Assembly: GCA_002928965.1 (NCBI GenBank)
Contig: PERU01000011.1
Coordinates: 37,638 to 101,637 of the forward strand
From: Methylomonas sp.
GTDB taxonomy: Bacteria; Pseudomonadota; Gammaproteobacteria; Methylococcales; Methylomonadaceae
Reading direction: 5' to 3'
DNA: 64,000 nucleotides
Shown here piece by piece: positions 8,520 to 18,143 of the stretch (positions are counted from its first letter, which is position 1; the number at the start of each line of letters is the position of its first letter). Made by a program: the position numbers and the translations under genes. Under the pieces are notes generated by a model. The model worked only from the letters and a program-made list of their open reading frames with translations. It searched no databases and was not told where the DNA came from.

Positions 8520-8927
8520 AACCGGATAGTTGGATATTGCCGTGTTGCAGCAGCGATATGGCAATATCTTGACCGCCTGTTTTTCAGACGAGCCCGTTGT
8601 TAGTTGGCATCCTTCCATCCTGATTCCTATAGCCCGCCACAATTTGTATTCTTATCGGTAGCTGAGCTGTTACCTAAATCGCCAAGCCCTCCGCCTTCTC
8701 TGGCACGCTGGTTTAGAGTTATCCCGCCCTGCCTTTCAATCCATAAAATTCATAAAAAACGTTTCAAAAATAACCGCGACGGAATGCCGTTTGTTTTTGT
8801 TTAGCAATTTTTCATCGTGTATCATGACGCGTTATCGGTTGAGCCACCTGAACGGGTTATTTTTGGGCACTATCCATGCTGCAGCCGCAATAAAAAGCCC
8901 AACAAATAATCAATAAATCATATAGCT
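8520..8927. other. Intergenic gap before sbcC, with one stem-loop
   Basis: A nine-base-pair stem (GATATTGCC at 8533-8541 with GGCAATATC at 8560-8568) follows the lipoprotein stop and may protect or end its transcript; a short T run occurs about 13 bases later. In the rest of the gap I see no convincing gene. A 66-codon frame at 8604-8804 has no ribosome site and an implausible composition. Confidence 0.4.
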
Positions 8928-11900
8928 ATGAAAATTCTGAATATATTTTTCAAAAATATCAATTCCCTGGAAGGTGAAGGGCGGATTTATTTCGATCAGG
9001 GGCCCATTGCCGAGAGCGGAGTTTTTGCTATCACCGGCCCGAACGGCTCCGGAAAGTCCAGCATTCTGGATGTAATTACCTTAGGACTGTATGGCGAGAC
9101 CTTTCGGTTGGACAAGCCTGCTGAGCATGTCATGACCAAACAGACCGACGAGTGTTTTGCGCAAGTCGAATTTGCCTTGGGCGAAGAAAAATTTCGCTCC
9201 AGTTGGGCTGCCAAACGCAGCAGCATCGACGGTGAAGCTACCGCGCTGTTGCCGACCATGACACTGAGCCGACTCAATGAACAAGACGAGGTTTTGGCGG
9301 AAACGCCCAGCCAGGTACGTAATCGTATCGCCGAGCTAATCGGCATGGATTTTCATAAATTCAGCAAATCCATTGTGTTGCCGCAAGGGGATTTTGCCGC
9401 ATTTTTAAATGCGCTGGACAGCGAGCGTATGGATATACTGGAGAAAATCAGCGGTACCGATTTGTACAGCGAGTACCGAAGCCAGGCCGAAGCCCGCCAC
9501 CAGCAAAGTCAAACCCGCTTAACCCAACTGGCACAGGATTTAGCCAGCTTTCCGTTATTGACCCAGGACGCTTTAGACGCAGCAGCCCATGATTTGCAAG
9601 ACTTCCAGGAACAAGTCACGGAATTCAAGCAACAGCAGAAATATGCGCAACAACAATTGATCGGGTTGCAGAATATCGCCAATCTGGAAGGACAACAACG
9701 GCAATTACATAGCAAACAGCTGGCATTGAGCAAAAAAATTGCTGATTACCAGCTGGATTTGCAGCGCATCGCCACAGGCCAGCCTGCTTTGCACTATCGT
9801 ACCGAACTGAATTTACTGGACAGCAAGCACATTCTGGTCGAACAAAATCAAGCAGCCCTGGATAATCTCCGCAAAGAACTCAGCATGCTGCAACAACAGC
9901 TTGGCAGCCAAGTGGCCCAGAGTGGCCAGCCGATGCCTGACAAGTCGATCAGCGAACAAAAGCAGACTATCGACACCCTGAAATTATCTATCAGCGAATT
10001 AAAATTGGAACTGCCTCGGCAACTGGAGCTGGCGCAATCCATCCGACAACAAATCAACGAGAAACAAACCGCCTTATCAGACATCAACAGCTGGTTTCAG
10101 GCACATCAAAGCGATGCCATGCTGATTGAGGACTTTCCTGATGTTGTTAAGCTGCGTCAAATCAGGGCTGAAATTATCGAACTCGGCGGCAAACAAAAAG
10201 CCAATGCCGGCTGGTCGAAAAACATCACTGCGTCATTAAAGAAAAACAAATCGGCCTTGCAGTCTGTGGAAGACGACCTGCGCGACTTGAAAGTCCAGCT
10301 CGAAACCGATCAGAAAACTCTGGAAGCTATTCTGCAAGGCAGAACAGTTGACGACTTGAAAGAGCTATTGCAAGAGCAACAGCAACGTGTGTATGACCTG
10401 CAGGAAATGATTTCGCTGGCTACGGTCACGGATAAACTCGGTAACAAAGGCTGGTTTAGCTGGCTGGGTATCAAAAAACAACCTGAGCTGCCGCCTGATC
10501 CGGAAGTTCTGAAAAGCAGACTGGATGAACTGACTCAGGAAATGAGTCGGGAAGAAAACATCATCAAGGTGTTGGAACAAGGCTTGCGCAACGAAGCCTT
10601 GATCAAAAAAATGAGTGGCGACAGGGCCAAACTGGTTGATGGCAAACCGTGTTATCTATGTGGCTCAATCACTCACCCATATGTAATAAAACCACCGGTG
10701 TTTACCGACCCCAAAAAGGCCCTAGTTGATCAACGCAGTAAAATCCAAAACCTGAAATCCCAGCTGGAAAGCACACGCTCCCAGTTGAGAGCGGTCGAAA
10801 AATACGGCACGCAAATGACCGCCAAGCAGCAACGCTTGCAGCAAATGCATTCGCAATGGACGGTGCTGGCTAATCGTCTGAATATCATGCGCAATGGAAT
10901 GGATATTGAAAATTTATCCTTACAAAAACAGGTTATGGAGCAGGAATCCGCAGAGCTGAACAACATCAGCAATTTGCTGAAACAGTATGGTCAACTACAA
11001 CGCAATATCAACAAAATGAACTCGGAGATAGAATCCAAACAGTTGACGAGGGAAAAACTGGTGCCACTGGTTAAAAATCTGGAAAACCAGTGGGCAAGCC
11101 GTCCGGAAGAGTTCGACGAAGTGGAAAAACGTTATGCCAACTGTATCGCTGAACAAAATGCGCTGACCGAAAAACTGCAAGTCCAACTGGCTACACTGGG
11201 CGAGAAACTGCCGCTTAAAAACAAAGAAAATCCTTTATTTGACCGCCTGAATAGCCGCCGTCAGGACTATCAGGTTTATCAACTCCGCCAAGATGGTCTA
11301 CAAAAAGAAGTTGCTGCACTGAATGAAAAATTACAGGAATGCGAACATAAAATCAGTCATTTCCAAGCTCAAATCGCCGGCAATACAGAAGAGTTGAGCA
11401 AACAAGAATACTTGGGTCTGCATATTGCGGTTATCGAGAAGCAAAAATTGTTGGTCGAACTGGAGCAACAATTACGCATCTCGCAGATAGAGCACAAAAC
11501 CATACTGCAGACATTCAACGACAAACTGAGCAGCACCTCTATTGGCAACGTGGAGCAGTTGCGAGAGTTGCTTGGCTTACTTGATCATGAAGCGGATATT
11601 CGTCAACAACTGACTAACGATGAAGCCAAGTTGGTAGAGCTTGAGCAACAGCTTCAGCAGTTACAGCAAACCCTTGCAACGGAGATTGCTGCAGCAGCGT
11701 CAAGCACTTTATCTGAGTCTGACCTTCGGCATCAACTGAAACAGATCGACGAAAAACTGGATATTGCCAAACAGGAAGTGCAAAACCTGGAACACAAACT
11801 GGCCAAACAACAAGACTATCAACAGAAGCATCAGTTGCTGAACAGCCAACTGGATGCCGAACATCGACTGTTTGCGGAAGCGCATGCCGAAATGAAGCTG

Positions 11901-12377
11901 ATTAACGACAATCCGGCAGGTTTCAGACGCAAAATTCAGACATTGATGACGGACAAATTGCTATCCAAAACCAACCAGATTCTGGAAAAACTCAATGGCC
12001 GTTATTACGTCAGAAGCGGCACCAGCGAGTATGGTCTGGCACTGGAAATTGAAGACACCAAACAGAAAAATGTTCGGCGGTTGCCACAAACACTATCAGG
12101 CGGCGAAAGCTTTGTAGTCAGTTTGGCGCTGGCGCTGGCGCTGGCAGAAATCGCCAATAACGGTAAATCGGTTGATTCGTTATTTCTGGACGAGGGTTTT
12201 GGCAATCTGGATGCAGAAGCACTTTATCTGGCAATGAGCACCCTGGAAAATCTCAAAACCCACGGTAAAACTGTCGGTGTCATATCGCATGTCGAGGGCG
12301 TAAGAACCCGAATCAAAACTCAAATCGAGCTGATCAAAAAACCGAACGGTTTCAGCGAATTGAAAATGGTGGCCTAA
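8928..12377 (+). CDS. sbcC: Exonuclease SbcCD subunit C (Rad50-like ATPase)
   Basis: A 1149-residue SMC-like ATPase that, with the SbcD nuclease, cuts hairpins and protein-blocked DNA ends. The Walker A motif is GPNGSGKS (residues 37-44). Two long coiled-coil arms flank a zinc hook with Cys575 and Cys578 in KPCYLCG. The C-terminal half has the ABC signature LSGGES (about 1056-1061) and Walker B LFLDEGFGNLD. An in-frame CTGGCG run encodes LALALALA just after the signature. Length is normal and the frame intact. sbcD normally lies directly upstream in an operon, but no nuclease gene flanks sbcC here, so the partner must be elsewhere. Confidence 0.93.
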   Translation: MKILNIFFKNINSLEGEGRIYFDQGPIAESGVFAITGPNGSGKSSILDVITLGLYGETFRLDKPAEHVMTKQTDECFAQVEFALGEEKFRSSWAAKRSSIDGEATALLPTMTLSRLNEQDEVLAETPSQVRNRIAELIGMDFHKFSKSIVLPQGDFAAFLNALDSERMDILEKISGTDLYSEYRSQAEARHQQSQTRLTQLAQDLASFPLLTQDALDAAAHDLQDFQEQVTEFKQQQKYAQQQLIGLQNIANLEGQQRQLHSKQLALSKKIADYQLDLQRIATGQPALHYRTELNLLDSKHILVEQNQAALDNLRKELSMLQQQLGSQVAQSGQPMPDKSISEQKQTIDTLKLSISELKLELPRQLELAQSIRQQINEKQTALSDINSWFQAHQSDAMLIEDFPDVVKLRQIRAEIIELGGKQKANAGWSKNITASLKKNKSALQSVEDDLRDLKVQLETDQKTLEAILQGRTVDDLKELLQEQQQRVYDLQEMISLATVTDKLGNKGWFSWLGIKKQPELPPDPEVLKSRLDELTQEMSREENIIKVLEQGLRNEALIKKMSGDRAKLVDGKPCYLCGSITHPYVIKPPVFTDPKKALVDQRSKIQNLKSQLESTRSQLRAVEKYGTQMTAKQQRLQQMHSQWTVLANRLNIMRNGMDIENLSLQKQVMEQESAELNNISNLLKQYGQLQRNINKMNSEIESKQLTREKLVPLVKNLENQWASRPEEFDEVEKRYANCIAEQNALTEKLQVQLATLGEKLPLKNKENPLFDRLNSRRQDYQVYQLRQDGLQKEVAALNEKLQECEHKISHFQAQIAGNTEELSKQEYLGLHIAVIEKQKLLVELEQQLRISQIEHKTILQTFNDKLSSTSIGNVEQLRELLGLLDHEADIRQQLTNDEAKLVELEQQLQQLQQTLATEIAAAASSTLSESDLRHQLKQIDEKLDIAKQEVQNLEHKLAKQQDYQQKHQLLNSQLDAEHRLFAEAHAEMKLINDNPAGFRRKIQTLMTDKLLSKTNQILEKLNGRYYVRSGTSEYGLALEIEDTKQKNVRRLPQTLSGGESFVVSLALALALAEIANNGKSVDSLFLDEGFGNLDAEALYLAMSTLENLKTHGKTVGVISHVEGVRTRIKTQIELIKKPNGFSELKMVA

Positions 12378-12383
12378 GCGAGT

Positions 12384-12411
12384 TTGGCAACCGCTGTTGA
12401 ACGGTTGCCAA
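12384..12411. terminator. Stem-loop between convergent genes
   Basis: A perfect ten-base-pair stem (TTGGCAACCG with CGGTTGCCAA, eight-base loop) begins six bases after the sbcC stop and ends ten bases before the stop of the convergent gene. Neither strand has a clear U run, so it may protect 3' ends or end transcription weakly. Confidence 0.45.
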
Positions 12412-12420
12412 GAAAACCTG

Positions 12421-12804
12421 TCAGGGTTGTTGCGGCACCATGGCAGGGCCATAGGTGGTTTCAGCGTAGAAATCTTCCCAGATGTAGTTAGGGTAGACAA
12501 TCGGATAGGTTGGAATCGGCGCTGTAACCAAATCAACCACACCCACGCCCAAACGCCCCGCCATATGCAGCAAACCCTTCATCGTGCCACCCACAAAACC
12601 ATAGGCAAAATTGCTTTGGTTATTAATGATGATGATGTTCTTGGGGATTTCCGCCACGCCGGTCGTGATATTAGCCAAACCGCTTGCCAATTTGCGACCG
12701 ACTGCTTGACCATAGGATTCGGTCGGTTCAGCCTGAGCCGACGTTGAAACGGCCAAGCAAGCAGTCAATAACATACCTGCGAAGCTAGGGATGGTGTATT
12801 TCAT
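12421..12804 (-). CDS. Exosortase-associated protein, TIGR04073-like
   Basis: A 127-residue exported protein. A signal peptide ending near SAQA (about residue 26) precedes a mature domain with GRKLASGLANITTGVAEIPK, a conserved pattern I associate with the TIGR04073 family of putative exosortase-associated proteins. The rest is Gly/Pro/Tyr-rich (VDLVTAPIPTYPIVYPNYIW). The biochemical role is unknown. No exosortase, PEP-CTERM protein or exopolysaccharide gene lies in the window. The family call is from memory of the motif and is less certain than the export signal. Confidence 0.6.
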   Translation of the reverse strand: MKYTIPSFAGMLLTACLAVSTSAQAEPTESYGQAVGRKLASGLANITTGVAEIPKNIIIINNQSNFAYGFVGGTMKGLLHMAGRLGVGVVDLVTAPIPTYPIVYPNYIWEDFYAETTYGPAMVPQQP

Positions 12805-12898
12805 ATACGTTTCCTATAGATTGATGACGATTGCAGCCAGTTTTTCATAACTGAGGCCTGTCTGCACATGGCAAAAATTATAGCAGAGCATTTTTAAT

Positions 12899-15178
12899 TT
12901 ATTTTTTCAGCGCCTTGGCAAACGCATTGCTCATAGTGTTTTGCAAGGCGGGTTGCGGTTTAGGCTTATGACTAACCGTTTTTTGCGGCTTTTCCCTGGC
13001 AATAATCTCGCTGCCATCAATATCCTTCTTCATGCTCAAGGATATACGCTGCCGCGCAACATCCACTTCCAGCACCCGCACTTTTACCATATCGCCGGTT
13101 TTCACCACACTACGCGGGTCCTTGACAAAGTCATCGGCCAAATGCGAAATATGCACCAAACCATCCTGATGCACGCCTATATCGACAAACGCCCCAAAAT
13201 TGGCCACATTGGTCACCACACCTTCCAGACTCATACCGGGCTGCAGATCAGTGATTTTCTCCACACCGTCTTTGAACTGAACACTTTTGAATTCCGGACG
13301 CGGGTCGCGGCCCGGTTTTTCCAGCTCTTGCAGAATATCGGTGACCGTAGGCAAACCAAAACCGGCACTGATGTAATTGGCCGGATTCAGGCTACGTAAA
13401 TACTGACTCTGACCGATCAAATCCCGAATGGATTTGCCCGTATCATCCAGAATCGCATTCACTACCGGGTAGGCTTCCGGATGGACGGCTGATGCATCCA
13501 GCGGGTTATCACCATTCATGACCCGTAAAAATCCTGCCGCCTGTTCAAAGGCTTTATCACCCAGCCTGGGTACTTTTTTCAATTGACTACGATTGGGAAA
13601 CGGGCCATTTTGATTCCGAAACGCCACGATGTTTTCACTGATGCTGGCCGACAAACCCGACACCTGTTTGAGAAGTGCCACAGAAGCCGTATTCACATCC
13701 ACACCCACCGCGTTTACGCAATCTTCCACCACCGTATCCAGCATACGCGCCAGTTGTACCTGATTGACGTCATGCTGATACTGACCGACACCGATGGATT
13801 TGGGGTCGATTTTGACCAATTCGGCCAGAGGGTCCTGCAGCCGCCGAGCTATAGAGACCGCACCGCGCAGCGATACATCCAGATCGGGAAATTCTTTAGC
13901 AGCCAGTTCAGACGCCGAATAAACCGATGCCCCCGCCTCGGACACCATGATTTTTTGAATCGGCAGATCTTTATGCTGCTTCATTAAATCTGCAACCAAT
14001 TGATCGGTTTCGCGAGAAGCCGTCCCGTTTCCGATACTGACCAAACTTACCTGATGTTGCTGAATGAGTCTGGCCAGCACCGCAATCGATTGATCCCATT
14101 GATTTTTTGGCGGATGCGGATAGACGGTTTCGGTAGCCAACACTTTGCCGGTGGCATCGACCACAGCCACTTTCACGCCGGTTCGTATACCCGGATCCAA
14201 GCCCATGGTCGTTTTATGCCCAGCCGGTGCAGCCAGCAACAAATCGCGTAAATTGCTGGCAAATACTCGAATGGCTTCCAACTCTGCGGCTTCACGCAAA
14301 CGCAGCTTCAAATCCATGTCGATACGGGTAAATAATTTGATTTTCCAGGCAAAGCGGGCGGTCTCAGCCAGCCAGAGGTTGGCGGGTTTACTGGTATCGG
14401 TAACTTGCAAGCGCTGACAAACGAATTGAGTACACAGTTGATGCTCTTCCTGATCCAGTTCGGCTGGCTTGAGTGTCAGGCTCAATAAATCCTCATTACG
14501 GCCTCTGAACAAAGCCAAGGCTCGGTGCGACGGAATTTTATTGATTGCTTCACTGTAATCAAAGTAATCTTTAAATTTGGCACCTTCCTGTTCTTTACCC
14601 GCCACAACCGTCGATTGCAGAATGCCTTTGTTCCAGATCCGCTCGCGTAATTCAGAAAGTAGCTCGGCATCTTCCGAAATACGTTCCATCAGAATTTGGC
14701 GCGCACCGTCCAGAGCCGCAGCGACATCGGCAACACCTTTGTCGGCATCTACATAGGCAATGGCGACTTGCTGAGGCTGCAAACTGCGATCGTCCAATAA
14801 GGCATCCAGCAAAGGCTCCAAGCCAGCTTCTCGGGCAATTTGGGCTTTGGTACGACGTTTGGGTTTATAGGGCAGATACAAGTCTTCCAACAAGGTTTTA
14901 GTTTCAGCATCCTGGATGGCTTGCTCCAACTCAGCAGTCAGCTTACCTTGACCACGAATACTATCCAGAATGCTATCCCGTCGATCATTCAGTTCTCGCA
15001 AATAAACCAAGCGCTCTTCCAGCATCCGCAACTGGGTATCATCCAGCCCACCGGTAACTTCTTTCCGGTAACGCGCTATAAACGGCACGGTTGCGCCTTC
15101 ATCAAGCAAGGCCACCGTAGCCGCCACTTGTTGAGATTTAACTGATAGTTCTTGGGCTATACGCTGAATAACGTCCAT
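12899..15178 (-). CDS. tex: RNA-binding transcriptional accessory protein Tex
   Basis: A 759-residue cytoplasmic nucleic-acid-binding protein. It has the N-terminal Tex helical region ([20 protein letters not shown]), a YqgF/RNase H-like domain ([16 protein letters not shown]), helix-hairpin-helix repeats ([20 protein letters not shown] and [17 protein letters not shown]), and a C-terminal S1 RNA-binding domain at about residues 655-725 ([19 protein letters not shown]). Tex is linked to transcription of toxin genes and to stress tolerance in several bacteria. Length and domain order are standard. It is transcribed as a single gene, with about 90 bases to the next gene on the same strand. Confidence 0.95.
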   Translation of the reverse strand: MDVIQRIAQELSVKSQQVAATVALLDEGATVPFIARYRKEVTGGLDDTQLRMLEERLVYLRELNDRRDSILDSIRGQGKLTAELEQAIQDAETKTLLEDLYLPYKPKRRTKAQIAREAGLEPLLDALLDDRSLQPQQVAIAYVDADKGVADVAAALDGARQILMERISEDAELLSELRERIWNKGILQSTVVAGKEQEGAKFKDYFDYSEAINKIPSHRALALFRGRNEDLLSLTLKPAELDQEEHQLCTQFVCQRLQVTDTSKPANLWLAETARFAWKIKLFTRIDMDLKLRLREAAELEAIRVFASNLRDLLLAAPAGHKTTMGLDPGIRTGVKVAVVDATGKVLATETVYPHPPKNQWDQSIAVLARLIQQHQVSLVSIGNGTASRETDQLVADLMKQHKDLPIQKIMVSEAGASVYSASELAAKEFPDLDVSLRGAVSIARRLQDPLAELVKIDPKSIGVGQYQHDVNQVQLARMLDTVVEDCVNAVGVDVNTASVALLKQVSGLSASISENIVAFRNQNGPFPNRSQLKKVPRLGDKAFEQAAGFLRVMNGDNPLDASAVHPEAYPVVNAILDDTGKSIRDLIGQSQYLRSLNPANYISAGFGLPTVTDILQELEKPGRDPRPEFKSVQFKDGVEKITDLQPGMSLEGVVTNVANFGAFVDIGVHQDGLVHISHLADDFVKDPRSVVKTGDMVKVRVLEVDVARQRISLSMKKDIDGSEIIAREKPQKTVSHKPKPQPALQNTMSNAFAKALKK

Positions 15179-15289
15179 TTATGACATCGGGAAATAGTTT
15201 AAAAAGGCGGATATTTTAACAGCAGACCCGCAGATTTGAATCGAGGTGTGTTTTGAATTGAGTACCAACAAATAGTCAGCCCCTGAAAA

Positions 15290-15325
15290 TAAAAAAGCCA
15301 TCACCTGCATGTGCAAGTGATGGCT
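15290..15325 (-). terminator. Intrinsic terminator for the small membrane protein gene
   Basis: A long hairpin (AGCCATCAC at 15296-15304 with GTGATGGCT at 15317-15325, extended inside by TGCA/TGCA) is followed on the minus strand by six U residues (15290-15295). It lies about 40 bases after the stop of the gene at 15365-15562. Confidence 0.8.
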
Positions 15326-15364
15326 AAAATTAGCTAAGAATTTATTATTATTAAAGCTTTATTC

Positions 15365-15562
15365 TTATTTTGCTTGGCTTAATACATCGTTGTTAAAATC
15401 TTTGTGTTTAGCCAGAACTTGAGCTTCAGCAGCTGCAGTGGTTTCGCCGCTCATTTGAAGATGTTTGGTTTCATCTTGTTTCAGCAAAAATACACCGATG
15501 ATTGCGATCAGGGTAACTGCGATGACGACGGTCATTGTGTTATCTTTTTCTTGTTCAGCCAT
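15365..15562 (-). CDS. Small single-span membrane protein, unknown function
   Basis: A 65-residue protein with a short acidic/basic N-terminus (MAEQEKDNT), one hydrophobic segment at about residues 10-28 (TVVIAVTLIAIIGVFLL), and a polar helical tail rich in Ala, Lys and Asp. The start is supported by a GAGG ribosome site, and a strong terminator follows, so it is likely expressed as a one-gene unit. I recognise no family. It is divergent from the polyphosphate:AMP phosphotransferase gene, sharing a 200-base intergenic region. Confidence 0.6.
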   Translation of the reverse strand: MAEQEKDNTMTVVIAVTLIAIIGVFLLKQDETKHLQMSGETTAAAEAQVLAKHKDFNNDVLSQAK

Positions 15563-15762
15563 TTTTAAATCCTCATTTGATTGTTGTAATAATAAAGCCC
15601 TTTACAGGGTCAACTCGAGTTGCATGTCGAAGTTAGTATTGTTTTTGGTCGACGGGGCATTTTTTACACTTAAAATTGTTTTGTGTCAAAACTTAATTTC
15701 AAAACGTGTTTTAAATCTGTTTGTCCGGTAAAGTGTGACCCTAAAAACCAGGAGCTTTTATT

Positions 15763-17256
15763 GTGTTTGAAGTCGCTGAATTAGGCCATACCGTCGACAA
15801 GTCGGCATACAAAGAAAAGTCCGCACAGTTACGGACAGAACTACTCACCATTCAAAATCAATTGAGGGGCTGCCCTTTTCCTGTGATTATCATCATCTCC
15901 GGTGTTGATGGTGGCGGTAAAGGCGAGGTTATCAACAAGCTCAACGAATGGCTGGATCCGCACTACATGAGGACCATTGCCCTCAGCGAAGCGTCCGATG
16001 AAGAACGCGAGCGCCCCAAGTTTTGGCGCTATTGGCGCACCTTGCCCAGCAAAGGCACTATCGGTGTTTATGTTGGGTCGTGGTATAGCGACCCCATCGC
16101 CCAGCGGGTTTATCAAAAATCCGACGACAACACCTTACAAGCCGAACTAAACCAGATCAATCAACTGGAAGAACTGCTAACCAACGACAATGCACTCATC
16201 ATCAAATGCTGGCTGCACTTGAAGAAGGACATGCAGGTCAAGCGCCTGAAACAACTGGCCAAAGATCCTGCCACCAGCTGGCGGGTCACGGACAAGGACA
16301 GGCAGCACCTGGGGTTATATGACGACTTTATCAGCGTAGCTGAAAATGTCCTGACTGAAACCAGCAAAGCCGCCGCCCCTTGGCTGATCGTGGAAGGCTC
16401 GGACAATCGATACAGCAGCTTGACGGTTGGTCAGCACATACTCGAGCGAATCCGTCGGCACATTCAGCGCCATGAAATTACTGTTTTAGCCTCAGCGGAT
16501 CTTGCAGAACCGCCAGCCAGCCAGGTCGAGCAATACAATTTACTGGATGCTCTGGATTTAAGTTTAAAGCTGGAAAAATCCAGTTACCGGAAACAGCTGG
16601 AAAAATATCAGGGTAAACTCAATGAACTGAGCAGACATGCATTAGCCGCCAAGCATTCCAGCATTCTGGTTTTTGAAGGCTGGGACGCTGCCGGCAAAGG
16701 CGGTGCGATTCGGCGATTGACCGAATCCATGGATGCCCGTCATTACCAAGTCATTTCCATCGCCGCCCCGACAGATGAAGAACGCGCTCATCATTACCTG
16801 TGGCGCTTTTGGCGGCATATACCCCGTGCCGGCAAGGTCACCATTTACGATCGCAGCTGGTATGGCCGGGTGCTGGTTGAACGGGTGGAAGGACTGGCCA
16901 AGGCCGAACAATGGCAACGGGCTTACTCGGAAATCATCAACTTCGAAGAAGCCATGCTGGCTCATGGCATAGTCATCATGAAATTCTGGCTGCACATCGA
17001 TCGGGATGAACAACTGGAACGCTTCAAACGCCGTGAACAAATCAGTTACAAACAATTCAAGATCACCGACGAAGATTACCGGAATCGCGAAAAATGGTCT
17101 GATTACCAGAAAGCTGTCAATGAAATGATCGCCCGCACCAGCACCAGTAAATCACCCTGGTTGCTGGTGGAAGCCAATGACAAATACCATGCCCGTGTCA
17201 AAGTCATCAAGGCCTATTGTGAAGCCCTGGAGAAAATGCTTGATGAACACAATTAA
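15763..17256 (+). CDS. pap: Polyphosphate:AMP phosphotransferase (tandem PPK2)
   Basis: A 497-residue cytoplasmic enzyme with two tandem PPK2 domains, the layout of polyphosphate:AMP phosphotransferase, which makes ADP from AMP and polyphosphate. The first P-loop is SGVDGGGKGEV (Lys53) and the second FEGWDAAGKGGAI (Lys312). Each is followed by a lid region (RPKFWRYWRTLP and HYLWRFWRHIP). Only the second half keeps the full YDRSWYGRVLVERVEG catalytic motif; the first has VGSWYSDPI, so it is probably inactive. The GTG start has GGAG eight bases upstream. It heads a tight operon, overlapping tatT by 14 bases. Confidence 0.93.
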   Translation: MFEVAELGHTVDKSAYKEKSAQLRTELLTIQNQLRGCPFPVIIIISGVDGGGKGEVINKLNEWLDPHYMRTIALSEASDEERERPKFWRYWRTLPSKGTIGVYVGSWYSDPIAQRVYQKSDDNTLQAELNQINQLEELLTNDNALIIKCWLHLKKDMQVKRLKQLAKDPATSWRVTDKDRQHLGLYDDFISVAENVLTETSKAAAPWLIVEGSDNRYSSLTVGQHILERIRRHIQRHEITVLASADLAEPPASQVEQYNLLDALDLSLKLEKSSYRKQLEKYQGKLNELSRHALAAKHSSILVFEGWDAAGKGGAIRRLTESMDARHYQVISIAAPTDEERAHHYLWRFWRHIPRAGKVTIYDRSWYGRVLVERVEGLAKAEQWQRAYSEIINFEEAMLAHGIVIMKFWLHIDRDEQLERFKRREQISYKQFKITDEDYRNREKWSDYQKAVNEMIARTSTSKSPWLLVEANDKYHARVKVIKAYCEALEKMLDEHN

Positions 17257-18127
17257 TAATTCATCACCCATAAAATCCCTGGCAATACGCATTGGGTTGA
17301 TGCTATGTGTGTTGCCGTCCCTGAATGGCTGCAGTTATTTAGTCAGCTCCGCGACCGATGATTTCTCGGCTCGACTGAAACAAACCATCCTGGCGCAAAA
17401 CGATCCGGAAATCGTCAAAGACGCCTTGCCGGCTTATTTGTTGGTAATGGAGGCTACGGCGGCAGGCGACAACGATAACGAAAACCTGCTGTTTGCCAAC
17501 GCCAATCTGTATACCGCCTATCTGGGCTTATTGCCAGACGATTCGCCCCGTAAAGCGAGCCTGAGTCGTAAAGGACTGGACTTTGTCTTGCGCGGCATCT
17601 GCATTCACTCAGAAAAGTGGTGCGACGTGCAACAAAAGCCGGCGACCGATATGTTGGGTTTGTTGGCGGAAACCAGCCAAGAGGATATAGATGGCTTATA
17701 CAGCTTGGGCGCGGCTTGGTCTGCCTGGATACAAGCCAACAAGAATGACTGGAATGCCGTGGCTCAGTTATCTCAAGTCAAACAAATCATGCAAAAAGTC
17801 ATCGAACTGGATGAAGCGCATCAGCAAGGCAATGCCCATTTGTATCTGGCGGTGATGGAAAGCCTGATTCCGGAAACCTTGGGCGGCAAACCCGATGCCG
17901 CCAAACAACACTTTCAACGCGCTCTGCAATTGTCACCTGACAACCTGATGAGTAAAGTGCTGTTCGCCAAACATTACGCCAGGATGGTGTTTGACCGCGA
18001 TTTGCACGACAATCTGCTAAAAACCGTTCTGGCCACCCAAACTGCAGCACCCGGCCTGACGTTAATCAACACGCTGGCGCAACAACAAGCACAACAATTA
18101 CTCAATAGCGCCAACGATTATTTCTGA
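17243..18127 (+). CDS. TatT-like TPR lipoprotein of a TRAP transporter
   Basis: A 294-residue lipoprotein (lipobox LNGC, Cys30) made of helical TPR-like repeats, matching the T component of TPR-associated TRAP transporters. This component is thought to dock with the periplasmic binding protein and help deliver a hydrophobic ligand. Typical TatT positions are visible: LLFANANLYTAYLGLL, a DGLYSLGAAWSAWIQ stretch and HLYLAVMESLIPETLGGKP. I chose ATG 17243, inside the end of pap, because it gives a normal lipoprotein signal; the longer frame does not. dctP follows 16 bases later. Confidence 0.82.
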   Translation: MNTINNSSPIKSLAIRIGLMLCVLPSLNGCSYLVSSATDDFSARLKQTILAQNDPEIVKDALPAYLLVMEATAAGDNDNENLLFANANLYTAYLGLLPDDSPRKASLSRKGLDFVLRGICIHSEKWCDVQQKPATDMLGLLAETSQEDIDGLYSLGAAWSAWIQANKNDWNAVAQLSQVKQIMQKVIELDEAHQQGNAHLYLAVMESLIPETLGGKPDAAKQHFQRALQLSPDNLMSKVLFAKHYARMVFDRDLHDNLLKTVLATQTAAPGLTLINTLAQQQAQQLLNSANDYF

Positions 18128-18143
18128 GCATCTTGATTTACAT

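Noticed and set aside
8604..8804. A 66-codon plus-strand frame before sbcC
   Set aside because: No ribosome site, Pro/Ser/Phe-rich composition unlike its neighbours, and no recognisable domain.
12397..12747. A 116-codon plus-strand frame opposite the exosortase-associated gene
   Set aside because: The minus-strand frame has a clear signal peptide and conserved motif, and this one is its shadow.
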